64,000 bases of DNA from Paludibacterium paludis (GTDB taxonomy: Bacteria > Pseudomonadota > Gammaproteobacteria > Burkholderiales > Chromobacteriaceae). Under the pieces are notes generated by a model. It had not been told where the DNA came from and searched no databases. It saw nothing but the letters and a program-made list of their open reading frames with translations. Position numbers and translations under genes: made by a program. This document shows positions 40,037 to 48,700 of this stretch, one piece after another. The stretch's first letter is position 1. Each line of letters opens with the position of its first letter. The stretch is from positions 1,860,001-1,924,000 of the forward strand of contig NZ_CP069161.1 in assembly GCF_018802605.1 (NCBI RefSeq), read 5' to 3'.

Positions 40037-40785
40037 TGGATATTCTGGAATACCGGCTGTATTCGGATAGCGAGCGGCAATGCCTGAATCAGGCGCTGGA
40101 TGCCCTGTGCCGTCCCTGGCTTACGGCGTGGTGCCATTCCCCTGCCGTGGCGGCCAGTGTGCACTGCGAGGTGTCGGGGACGGATGTGCCGGATTCCGCC
40201 GGTGCATGGCGTGCGGCCGGCTCCGACTATCCCGCGGTGCTCGAGACGGACCGGACCCGGGATGCTCTGGCCGCCTTGTGCTTTGGCCGGGAGGCGGCGG
40301 GGGCCATGATCCGTTCCCGCCTCGCCGACGGCGTGCTTGAGCGGGCGTTCGCCGCGCTGCTGGAGGTGTTTGGCGGTCGCGCGGGCGAGACCGGGATGCG
40401 CTGGAGCGCGTCGACCCTGCCCGCGGTGTATCGCCGCGTTGGCGCGTTAGCCGCCGTCATGCCGCTGGGGGACAGTGATATCCGTCTGCGGCTTCCCGCC
40501 GCGTGGGTACGCCAGCATTTGCTGGTTGAGCCGCCGCGCGAACCGTTGCCGGCAATCCGCCTTGCAACGCTGGGCCTGAATGCGTCAGTGACCTTGCGAG
40601 CCACGGTGCCGGGCGCCACCTTGACAGTACAGGAGCTGACCTCGCTGCGCCCGGGGGACGTCGTGCGTCTGGACCATCCGGCGGAGGGCGCGGTCGAACT
40701 GCGGCTGAAGGATGGAACGACGCTGGCTTGCGGAATCTATGGAACGTTTCGGGATCAGTCGGCGGTCCGGCTGGTGGAATCATAA
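40036..40785 (+). CDS. Protein Q: SpoA-domain switch protein replacing FliM (SctQ-like)
   Basis: 249 aa from the ATG at 40036 (one base shared with the flgE stop). The C-terminal 75 or so residues form a SpoA domain (VQELTSLRPGDVVRLDHPAE then GAVELRLKDGTTLACGIYG). The N-terminal part lacks the EIDALL-type N-terminal motif of FliM that binds CheY and shows no recognisable CheC-like middle domain. Size and layout are closer to injectisome SctQ or short FliM/FliN fusions than to FliM (about 330 aa). It is followed by fliN, the usual partner. It is likely to form cytosolic sorting-platform pods rather than a switchable rotor. Confidence 0.7.
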   Translation: MDILEYRLYSDSERQCLNQALDALCRPWLTAWCHSPAVAASVHCEVSGTDVPDSAGAWRAAGSDYPAVLETDRTRDALAALCFGREAAGAMIRSRLADGVLERAFAALLEVFGGRAGETGMRWSASTLPAVYRRVGALAAVMPLGDSDIRLRLPAAWVRQHLLVEPPREPLPAIRLATLGLNASVTLRATVPGATLTVQELTSLRPGDVVRLDHPAEGAVELRLKDGTTLACGIYGTFRDQSAVRLVES

Positions 40786-40797
40786 AGGTAAGGCAAC

Positions 40798-41115
40798 ATG
40801 AATCAGGAAGTGCATCGTTTTGTCGCCGGTGAGTTGCAGCCCGGCGTCTCCGGCTCCGGAGCCGGTCTGCTGGAAGGCAAGCTGCGGTTACTGAAGGATG
40901 TCAAAGTGACCCTGGAGACGTCGCTTGGCGAGTGCGAAGTCAGTCTTTCCCGCCTTGGCGAACTGAAGGCGGGAGAAGTGCTGACCCTTGACCGGATGCC
41001 GGGCGATCCGGTCGATTTGCGGCTTAACGGGGTTGTGGTCGCCCGGGGCCGTCTGGTCGTGACCGGCGACTATCTGGGGGTGCGCATCGACGATGTGGCC
41101 GAGTTGACGCCATGA
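40798..41115 (+). CDS. fliN: C-ring / sorting-platform protein FliN
   Basis: 105 aa, nearly all one SpoA domain: LLKDVKVTLETSLGECEVSL, LGELKAGEVLTLDRMPGDPV and LNGVVVARGRLVVTGDYLGV. FliN forms the lower C ring and receives FliH-FliI-substrate complexes. It follows Q by 12 bases and overlaps fliO (ATGA). Confidence 0.92.
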   Translation: MNQEVHRFVAGELQPGVSGSGAGLLEGKLRLLKDVKVTLETSLGECEVSLSRLGELKAGEVLTLDRMPGDPVDLRLNGVVVARGRLVVTGDYLGVRIDDVAELTP

Positions 41116-41540
41116 GACGCGTTGGCGCATGGCTCGGCATCGGCGCGGCGTGTCTGGGGCTGACGTTGATCACTCCCGCTCTGGCCGCCGGCGAGGCGAG
41201 CGACGCTTCCGCCCCGGGGCTGCGTCTGCGTCGCGAAGACAGTTCGTCGAATTTGCGGAACCTGACCGGTTCTTACGGCGTGGCCGGTTCGCTGCTTCTT
41301 GCCGCGGCCGGGGTTTATGGCTGGCGTCGCAGATTGTCCGCCCAAAGAGAGGTGGCGCCCGATGTGCTGCAGGTGCGCCAGCGAACCCGGCTTTCCCCGA
41401 AAACCGTCGCCTATGTGCTCAATCACCGCGGACGCGAGTACGTGCTGCTGGAAAGCGACAAGGGGGTGACCGTACTGGATTCGGGCGCGCATACGGATCC
41501 ACAAACCACACAGGATGGCGGTACGCCATTGACGCCGTGA
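41112..41540 (+). CDS. fliO: Export gate assembly factor FliO
   Basis: 142 aa. A cleavable or anchoring N-terminal signal (WLGIGAACLGLTLITPALAA), one membrane segment (about residues 57-72, VAGSLLLAAAGVYGWR) and a small cytoplasmic domain with VRQRTRLSPKTVAYVLNHRG and EYVLLESDKGVTVL, the FliO pattern. It helps FliP assemble. Located directly before fliP, as usual. Confidence 0.85.
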   Translation: MRRVGAWLGIGAACLGLTLITPALAAGEASDASAPGLRLRREDSSSNLRNLTGSYGVAGSLLLAAAGVYGWRRRLSAQREVAPDVLQVRQRTRLSPKTVAYVLNHRGREYVLLESDKGVTVLDSGAHTDPQTTQDGGTPLTP

Positions 41541-41580
41541 CTGACTATTGTGCCGCATACCGTGGCATGGCCCGAACATA

Positions 41581-42306
41581 ATGAAACGATTGATCGCCGT
41601 ATTGCCGCTGCTGCCCGGTATCGCCGTGGCGAAGACCGGTCTGGCTCCCCACGCCACCCAGTTGACCATATCGTCATCCAGCATGAACCAGGCTGTCAGC
41701 ATCGTACTGGGCTTGACACTGATTGCCGTTATCCCCGGGATGCTGGTGGCCATGACATCCTTTACTCGTACCATTGTCGTGCTGTCACTGCTCCGTCATG
41801 CTATTGGTATGCAAGATACCCCGCCGAACTCGGTGCTGGTGGTGCTCGCGGCATTCCTGACCTTGCTGTCGATGTCGCCTACCTTCGACAAGCTCGATCA
41901 AGAGGTCATCACCCCGGTGACGCAGCAGCGTCTCGCCACCCCGAAAGCGCTCGCGCGGGGAGGGGACATCATGAAGGAGTACATGCTGTCGAGGGTGAAC
42001 GAAACCGATATGGTTTTTGTTCTGGAGTTGAGCGGCAAACCACTGCCGGATGACGCCGCCTCCATCGGTCTGGCCCATGTGGTACCAGCCTTTCTGCTGG
42101 GCGAGCTGCGGCGGGCGTTCCAGATCGGTTTCGTGATTTTTTTACCGTTTTTGCTGGTGGACTTGATCGTGTCCAGCGTTCTGATGTCCATGGGCATGAT
42201 GATGGTGCCACCGGTCAGCATCGCCCTGCCAATCAAGATCCTGATGTTTATTCTGATGGATGGCTGGACGCTGGTGGCGCGAGCCATCCTGTCGGATGGC
42301 GTGTGA
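41581..42306 (+). CDS. fliP: Flagellar-type export gate protein FliP
   Basis: 241 aa from the ATG at 41581. Signal-like N-terminus (MKRLIAVLPLLPGIAVA), then about four membrane helices. Family signatures are MTSFTRTIVVLSLLRHAIGM, LVPAFLLGELRRAFQIGF-type sequence (here VVPAFLLGELRRAFQIGFVI), and VLMSMGMMMVPPVSIALPIK. FliP forms the core of the gate with FliQ and FliR. Its separation from fliQR at opposite ends of the locus is unusual. Confidence 0.95.
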   Translation: MKRLIAVLPLLPGIAVAKTGLAPHATQLTISSSSMNQAVSIVLGLTLIAVIPGMLVAMTSFTRTIVVLSLLRHAIGMQDTPPNSVLVVLAAFLTLLSMSPTFDKLDQEVITPVTQQRLATPKALARGGDIMKEYMLSRVNETDMVFVLELSGKPLPDDAASIGLAHVVPAFLLGELRRAFQIGFVIFLPFLLVDLIVSSVLMSMGMMMVPPVSIALPIKILMFILMDGWTLVARAILSDGV

Positions 42307-42315
42307 GGTCGTGGC

Positions 42316-43041
42316 ATGCCGGTCCGGCCCGAAGAGTGTTTGCAGGCGGAGGAGGTGGCGTCGACATGGATGGCGTTTCGCGCAACGGGAAAGCCGGAAC
42401 TGCGCGCCTCTCTGGCGATGCATTACCGCCCCTTGGTGAAGCGCCTGGCCGCATCGGCTTTTGCGAAGCGCTTTGACGATTCGATCGAATTCGAGGATCT
42501 CTATCAGTTTGGAATGGTCGGCCTTCTGGAGGCGCTGGATCGTTTCGATCCGGAGGGTGGTGCCAACTTTGTCTCCTACGCCACGCACCGCATTCGCGGC
42601 GAGATCCTGGACGGGTGGACGAGAAACAGCGAGGTGGGGACACAGCTATCGGCGCGTCGGCAGCGGTTGAAAGACCGGGCACAATCACTCGATGAAGGCA
42701 GCGGCTCGCCCTTTGAGCAACTGTATTCCCTGTCGGTGAACCTGGCGATCGGCTTCATGCTGGATGATACGGGCATGTATGCCGAGGCGGCGGAAGGGGC
42801 CTCGGCGCTCCCCTCCGCGTATGACTCCTTCAGCTTGAAACAGGCGGCGGAGCATTTGCATCGGCGGGTGGAGGGCTTGCCGGACAAGCAGAAAACCTTG
42901 CTGAAGCTGCATTACTTCAACGGGATGCAGTTTTCCGAGATCGCCATGTTGCTCGGTCTGAGCAGGGGGCGGGTGTCGCAATTGCACAAGGAGGCGCTGC
43001 AGAGCCTGCGCACGGAGATGCCGTCCGCCACGGGGCGCTGA
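42316..43041 (+). CDS. fliA: FliA-type (sigma-28) RNA polymerase sigma factor
   Basis: 241 aa. Region 2 is clear: LVKRLAASAFAKRFDDSIEF, EDLYQFGMVGLLEALDRFDP, then FVSYATHRIRGEILDGWTR as in FliA/WhiG. Region 4 has the helix-turn-helix FSEIAMLLGLSRGRVSQLHK. FliA normally directs late genes (flagellin, motor, chemotaxis) and is held by the anti-sigma FlgM until the hook is complete. No flgM and none of those late genes are present in the window, so its targets are an open question; the Rhs genes or the TPR operon are candidates. It is the last gene of the forward operon. Confidence 0.9.
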   Translation: MPVRPEECLQAEEVASTWMAFRATGKPELRASLAMHYRPLVKRLAASAFAKRFDDSIEFEDLYQFGMVGLLEALDRFDPEGGANFVSYATHRIRGEILDGWTRNSEVGTQLSARRQRLKDRAQSLDEGSGSPFEQLYSLSVNLAIGFMLDDTGMYAEAAEGASALPSAYDSFSLKQAAEHLHRRVEGLPDKQKTLLKLHYFNGMQFSEIAMLLGLSRGRVSQLHKEALQSLRTEMPSATGR

Positions 43042-43042
43042 C

Positions 43043-44185
43043 TCAGGACTGTCTGGCGATCAGGGCCCGGGCCACGGCCTGTTGCAGCGTCGATCCGTCG
43101 GGCAGAATGGCGGTTCCGCTCAACCGGGCGATGAGTCCGGCGGCTTCCTGTTCCTTGCCGGCCGCTTGTAGCAGCAGGCTTTGCGCGAATACCCCGGAAA
43201 AACTCCCCGAATCCAGTCCCAGTGCCCGTCTGCATGCCTGCCGGGCTTCTTCCATTCGGCCTTCGGCGATGGCGATGACGGCGAGTGCGCCGTGGCTGTC
43301 GGCGAAATTCCTGTCCAGCTCCAGTGCATGGGCGAAGGTCGCCTTGGCATCGGCGATCCGGTTGTCCAGAAACTGGCACCACGCCAGCGCGTGCCAGGTA
43401 CCGATGTGCCCGGGCAGTCGCTGCGCCGCGAAGGCGAGGCGTTCTTCCGCGCCGTGCAGGTCGCCGTCCAGCATGCGGCCAAGCCCCTGGCCGATCGCGG
43501 CCCTTCCGCTGCCGGGTTTGTTGTCCATCGCTACGCCGAAATAGCGGTGTGCCGTTTCGGTATCCTGCCGTGATAACGCAATCATCCCCATGACTGTATT
43601 CGCGTCGGGGTCGCGGGGTGCCATTCCGAGCACCGACCTCGCCTGGCGTTCCGCATCGTCCCACCGGCTGTCATCCAGATAAAGGGTGGCCAATTGGCCG
43701 AAGCGCTCCGCCAGGGCGGGGTGCTGCCGCAAGGTCTCTTCGGCGAAGGCGATGGCCTCGGGGACGCGGCCTTGCCTGTGAAGCAGGGTCGCGTACAGTG
43801 GCGCGGCCATCTCCCGGATCTCCTCGCAGTCAGTGGCTTCCCTGGCCCAGGGTTCGGCCTCTCCGTCGCGCCCGTCGAGCATCAGGGCGTAGGCAAGGTT
43901 GTACAGCAAGGGCGCGGCGCGATGCCCGTCACTCACCAACCGCGCAAAATGGTCCGCGGCGGCACCGGCATGGCCAAGGCTCAATTCGCACAAGCCAAGC
44001 AGGGATGTCGCTTCGAGGTGCCCGGGTTCCCGCTCGAGAAGCCGGGATGCCGTGCCGTGAGCCAGGGCGAATTCCCTTTCCTGATACGCCGCATCGGCCA
44101 CCGCCAGTAGCAGGGAAGGATTGTCGGGGTCGGCTTTCAAATAGGCGAGCCATTGATCCAGGCGTCGGGAAGTATCGTTCGTCAT
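43043..44185 (-). CDS. TPR-repeat protein, 380 aa
   Basis: A soluble protein built of about ten tetratricopeptide repeats from near residue 25 (for example LLEREPGHLEATSLLGLCEL, QHPALAERFGQLATLYLDDS, DPDANTVMGMIALSRQDTET). No signal peptide or membrane segment. It ends one base from the fliA stop on the opposite strand and is the last gene of a three-gene reverse operon, with 4-base overlap to the gene before it. TPR proteins often act as class II chaperones or regulators in type III systems. A link to the export locus or the adjacent Rhs toxin is my inference. Confidence 0.82.
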   Translation of the reverse strand: MTNDTSRRLDQWLAYLKADPDNPSLLLAVADAAYQEREFALAHGTASRLLEREPGHLEATSLLGLCELSLGHAGAAADHFARLVSDGHRAAPLLYNLAYALMLDGRDGEAEPWAREATDCEEIREMAAPLYATLLHRQGRVPEAIAFAEETLRQHPALAERFGQLATLYLDDSRWDDAERQARSVLGMAPRDPDANTVMGMIALSRQDTETAHRYFGVAMDNKPGSGRAAIGQGLGRMLDGDLHGAEERLAFAAQRLPGHIGTWHALAWCQFLDNRIADAKATFAHALELDRNFADSHGALAVIAIAEGRMEEARQACRRALGLDSGSFSGVFAQSLLLQAAGKEQEAAGLIARLSGTAILPDGSTLQQAVARALIARQS

Positions 44186-44550
44186 GGTGATTGCGGATGA
44201 TGCAGGGCTAATTGTTGATCGATGAATGCGGCCAGACTGTCGTACCGCGAAGAAAACCGGATAGCGTCGGCGACGTCCGCGACCAGTCCGGCAAATCCCG
44301 GGTCCTGGCCGGCCTCGGCGCCGAACTGATCGGCGAGAATCGCCTGCACGAACACTTTGAACGCTTTGTCGCGGGCATCGGGCGCAGTCGGGTCGATATT
44401 CGCGAGGCCCAGCGCGATGCGCTGTTCAAAAGACGCGCTACGGTCGGCCGAGTTGTGCGGATTGCGCGCCCGAGACGCGGCCGAAGACGGATTTTGCGCG
44501 GTGAATCTGAGAATGCGACGCAACGCGCCCGTCTTGTCGATCGGATCCAT
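44182..44550 (-). CDS. Unknown 122-aa protein in the TPR operon
   Basis: Start ATG at 44550, stop overlapping the next TPR gene. No recognised family. It has a basic, Ser/Asn-rich N-terminal third (LRFTAQNPSSAASRARNPHN) and a helical, acidic C-terminal part (KAFKVFVQAILADQFGAEAG, VADVADAIRFSSRYDSLAAF). It is small and acidic toward the C-terminus, like many secretion chaperones or needle-type subunits, but nothing proves either. Lies between two TPR genes and is clearly co-transcribed. Confidence 0.7.
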   Translation of the reverse strand: MDPIDKTGALRRILRFTAQNPSSAASRARNPHNSADRSASFEQRIALGLANIDPTAPDARDKAFKVFVQAILADQFGAEAGQDPGFAGLVADVADAIRFSSRYDSLAAFIDQQLALHHPQSP

Positions 44551-44565
44551 GGTGTTTTACCGCGA

Positions 44566-45156
44566 TCAATGCCGGGTCGAGTCGTCGTGTCCGGCATAGC
44601 CGCGCATGAACAGCGAGCCGGTGGCCGGCGCTGGCTGTGCCTCTTCGGCGGCCGCCGGTTGCGGGGCGGATGCCGCGTCGACGCGATCGAGGATCTGCTG
44701 CATGTCATGGTTCAGCGCGGGCAACGCCGTGTTGATTTCCATGCCTTTTTTCAGACTGTCGCGGCAGGCATCGAATTCATCCGCGATCAGGTGTTCGAGT
44801 CCTTTGCGGAAGTGCGGCAGCGCCGACGTATCCTCCAGGCCGTCCAGACCTTTCCAGGCGCTGATCGCTTTATCGGGTTGCCCTTGCGTGAGTCGCAGCA
44901 GACCCAACTGAAAAACCGCCATATGCAGTGAAGGATCCAGGGCCGCTGCGGTTTCCAGCGACTCGGCGGCCCGGTCGTATAACCCGATCTGCGCGTATTC
45001 GGCGCCCAGCAGATAGTGCAGGCGGGCATCTGAGCGATACCGGGTCGCTCCATCCTTGAGCAGCGCAATCGCCTCGGCGTGCTGATTGTCGCTCACCAGG
45101 TTCAAAGCCAATTGAAAAATTTCATCGGCGTCGAGTATCGAGAGGTCCATGAGCAT
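44566..45156 (-). CDS. TPR-repeat protein, 196 aa, divergent from RHS-B
   Basis: 196 aa (start ATG at 45156, or 45150). Three to four TPR units: IFQLALNLVSDNQHAEAIAL, LHYLLGAEYAQIGLYDRAAE, MAVFQLGLLRLTQGQPDKAI, then a helical segment LIADEFDACRDSLKKGMEIN and an Ala/Pro-rich tail. No signal peptide. Its size is close to class II type III chaperones (about 160-170 aa, three TPRs), which also act on large hydrophobic cargo. First gene of the reverse operon, transcribed away from RHS-B, with a shared upstream region of about 165 bases. Confidence 0.8.
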   Translation of the reverse strand: MLMDLSILDADEIFQLALNLVSDNQHAEAIALLKDGATRYRSDARLHYLLGAEYAQIGLYDRAAESLETAAALDPSLHMAVFQLGLLRLTQGQPDKAISAWKGLDGLEDTSALPHFRKGLEHLIADEFDACRDSLKKGMEINTALPALNHDMQQILDRVDAASAPQPAAAEEAQPAPATGSLFMRGYAGHDDSTRH

Positions 45157-45243
45157 GTCGCAGTGAGTCGTTGGTATTCAACATGATGACACGGGGTCGA
45201 TTTGCTAACAATAAAGATTGCAAATTTAAAATAAATATTGTTT

Positions 45244-45492
45244 TCGACTAAACAATTTGGATTTTCCCGGGACAACTTGCCTGAGAGAAACGATTTCTGC
45301 TGGGCAGATCAGGGGATATTCCATGGTATCGGTGGTGACGGGATCGGGTTTGGGGCTGCATCGGGGCGTGCAGGGGCTGGTGAACGGGCTGGGCCAGTGG
45401 GGCGCGGGGGTGACGGGTCGGGGCGGGGAGCGGGTGCAGGTGAACGCGGCGAGCGGCAACCTGGTGCTGCAGCACCGCGACGAGTTTCTCGC
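45244..45492 (+). repeat. Tandem duplication at the start of RHS-B, copy 1
   Basis: This segment, holding the conserved leader block, the ribosome site and the first 57 codons of the Rhs gene, is repeated at 45527-45771. The copies differ by two single-G length changes in the leader (CCCGGG/CCCGG and AGGGGA/AGGGA) and a few bases near the left edge. The start codons are 279 bases apart, a multiple of three, so the two copies are in frame. Confidence 0.9.
45248..45279 (+). promoter_or_regulatory. Conserved upstream block, RHS-B copy 1
   Basis: CTAAAC ... GGATTTTCCCGGGACAACTTG-type block matching the RHS-A block at 4839-4870. It lies 43 bases before the first in-frame ATG (45323). Surrounding DNA is AT-rich, which suits a promoter. 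Confidence 0.5.
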
Positions 45493-45526
45493 GGTGGTTC
45501 AAAGTGGTAGAAATAAAAGTTGTTGT

Positions 45527-45771
45527 TCGCTAAACCATTGGATTTTCCCGGACAACTTGCCTGAGAGAAACGATTTCTGCTGGGCAGATCAGGGATATTC
45601 CATGGTATCGGTGGTGACGGGATCGGGTTTGGGGCTGCATCGGGGCGTGCAGGGGCTGGTGAACGGGCTGGGCCAGTGGGGCGCGGGGGTGACGGGTCGG
45701 GGCGGGGAGCGGGTGCAGGTGAACGCGGCGAGCGGCAACCTGGTGCTGCAGCACCGCGACGAGTTTCTCGC
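45527..45771 (+). repeat. Tandem duplication at the start of RHS-B, copy 2
   Basis: Second copy of the leader plus first 57 codons, joined directly to the full RHS-B frame. About 34 unrelated-looking AT-rich bases (45493-45526) separate the copies, though weak similarity continues into the bases upstream of copy 1. Confidence 0.9.
45530..45559 (+). promoter_or_regulatory. Conserved upstream block, RHS-B copy 2
   Basis: Second copy of the block (CTAAAC ... TTTTCCCGGACAACTTG), 42 bases before the ATG at 45602. If this copy is active, translation from 45602 gives the same N-terminus as RHS-A. Confidence 0.5.
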
Positions 45772-48700
45772 CAACGGCAAGGTCGGCGCGGGGGTGCTGC
45801 GCAGCTACAACAGCCAGGGTCGGGAGGTGGCGGGAGGCAACTGGCGGTTGGGGTTCGCGCGGCGGGTGTTCGGGTTGACGGGAGCGGCGAACACGCCGGG
45901 CAGCGAAGTGTGGCGGGAGGGGGAGGACGGGGCGCAGGTGCGCTACCGCTACGACGCGTCGAGCGGCGGCTATCTTGGCGCGGACGAAGGCGGGGCGGAC
46001 GACCGCCTGACGCTGTCGGCGGACGGGACGCAGTGGCGGTGGCGCGACAGCGACAGCGGGCAGAGCGAGCGCTACGCGGCGGCGAGCGGGCGGCTGTTGG
46101 CGGTGACGGGGTCGGACGGGTCGGAGACCGCGCTGTCGTACGGGGTGGACGGGCAACTGGTGCGGATCGCCGGGTCCGGGGGCGAGCGCATCGACGTGGT
46201 GTACGACAGCGCGCCGGGCAAGGGCTGGCGGGTGAGCGGGCTGCGCACCACGCTGGTGGAGAACGGGGTGGCGCGCACGGTGACGGCGGCGCGCTACGGC
46301 TATGACGAGCTGGACCGGCTGGTGTCGGTGACCACCGATCTGACGCCGGACGACGACAGCGTGGCGGATGGCCGGGTGTACGTGACGCGCTACGGCTACG
46401 ACGGGACGTCGAACCGGCTGGCGAGCCTGAGCCAGAGCGACGGCAGCCGGCTGGAGTTCGGCTACGCGTCAGTGGACGGGACGTGGCGTCTGGCCGAGGT
46501 GCGCGATGTGCGCGGGGCGACGGACGTGCGGGTGACGCGCTTCGGTTACGACGCGGCGCAGCGCGTGACGCAGATCACCGACGCGCTGGGACAGGTGACG
46601 CGGCTGGTGTGCGACGCGGACGGGCGGGTGCGGACGGTGAGCGGCGCGGACGGGCAGCGGCTGGCGGAGGTGGCGTACGACGCGGCGGGGCGGGCGGAGA
46701 CGCTGACCGACGCGCAAGGGGGCGTGACGCGCTGGGGGTACGGCGAGCGGGGCGAGCGGGTGTTCGAGCAGGACGCGGCGGGTCGGGTGGTGCGGCGGCG
46801 CTTCGACCCGGCGGGCAATCTGCTGAGCGAAACGCAGTACGCCGGGGCGGCGGGCGAGACGGCGGCGGGCACGGCGCCGGCCGACGCGGCGCAGACGCGC
46901 TATGTGTATGACGCGGCGGAGTCGGGACGGGTGCGCTTTGGCGTGTCGGCGGACGGGCGGGTGACGGAGTGGCGCTACGACGGCCAGGGCCGGGAGGTGG
47001 CGCGGCTGCGCTACCTGGGGGGGGTGACGGCGGCGGAACGAGACGGCGACGAGGCGGCGCTGGCGGCGTGGGCGGCGCGGCAGGCGGTCGGCGAGCGGGT
47101 CGACACGGCGTACGACGCGCGCGGTCTGGCGTGCCGGGTGACCGGCTACAGCCGGGTGGACGGCGCGGGCAACGGCGTGGCGGACGGCAGCGAGACGACG
47201 GTGCGCTACGTGTACGACGCCTGGGGCCAGCGGGTGCAGGAAATCGACGGGCGGGGCAACGCGGCGAGCTATGCGTACGACGGGCTGCACCGGGTGGTGT
47301 TGGCGCGTGACGCGCTGGGGAACGCGACGACGACGGTGTACCTGGACGCGGCGCAGCGCACGGAGGTGACGCTGGCCAACGGCCTGACCACGACGACGAG
47401 CTACGACGCGGCCGGTCGGGTGGTGGCGGAGGCGCGGCAGGCGGCGGGGGTGGAGTTGGGCACGACGACCTATCGCTACGATGCGCTGGATCGGGTGTAC
47501 GAGGAGGTGGACGCGAGCGGGCGGTGGCGGCGCTACCTGTACGACGGGCGCGGACGGCGGGTCGGGGAGGTGGACGGGGCGGGATCGCTGACGGCGTACC
47601 TGTACGACGCGTCGGACCGGCGCATCGTGAGCTACCGGTTCGCCACGGCGGTGGATGCGGCGCGGCTCACCGGGCGGCCGGAGAGCTGGACGCTGGCGGC
47701 GCTGGCGCCGGCGCGTCAGGTTGCCTCCGACCTGGTCGCGCTGGACTTCTATGACGCGGCGGGACGGCGGGTGCGTAGCGTAGGGACGGGCTGGGAGGTG
47801 ACCGATTACCGCTATGACGCGGCCGGCCGGGAGGTGGCGCGGCGCGCCTATGCCCGTGCCTTGGCCGGCGGAGCTCAGGTGCGGGTCGGCAAGCAAGTGT
47901 ACGACCTGCTGATGCAATCCGGCACGGCACCGGTCGATCTGATGGCGAGCTCCTGGCTGCAGCCGGTGGCGGAGGAGGCCAACGACCGGGTGGAGCGGCG
48001 CTTCTACGATGGGGACGGCCAGCTGAGCGGGGTGCTGGACGGGGAAGGCGGGCTGACCGAGTACCGCTACGACGCGGCGGGACGGCAGGTGGCGACGGTG
48101 CGCTACGCGACGGCGTGCGCGGCGGCGTTGCGCGCGACGGGCAGTCTGGCGGCGCTGCGGCCGGCCGCCACGGCGGCGGACCAGGTGACGCGGCGCTTCC
48201 ACGACGGCCAGGGGCGCGTGGTCGGGGAACTGGACGCGGAAGGCTACCTGAGCGAGTGGCGCTACGACGCGGCGGGCAACCGGGTGCAGACGGTGCGCTA
48301 CGCGACGCCGGCGCGGGCGGGGGAGACGCTGGAGGCGTGCCGTCCGGTGGCGAGCGCGGCGGACCGCGGCGAACGGATCCGCTACGACGCGCTGAACCGG
48401 GAGATCGAGCGCGAGCGCCAGCCGGACGGGCTGGTGGTGCGCACGGTGTACGACCGGCGCGGCAACCGGATCCGGGAAGAGCGGGTGGCGGGAGGCGACA
48501 GCCGGGTGACGCTGGCGCGCTACGACGCGCTGGGACGGCTGGAGGCGGAACTGGGCGGCGAAGGGGCGGCGGCGCTGGCGGAGCTGGGCGCGACGCCGGA
48601 GGCGGCGCAGGTGGAGGCGGTGTGGCAGCGCTGGGGACGGCGCCACCAGTACGACGCGGCGGGGCGCCGGGTGGCGACGCTGGAGCCGGTGGGGGCGGAC

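Noticed and set aside
45323-45601. Treating the first N-terminal copy of RHS-B as a separate small gene
   Set aside because: The frame has no stop before the second ATG; it is an in-frame duplication, so it is described as a repeat and an alternative start.
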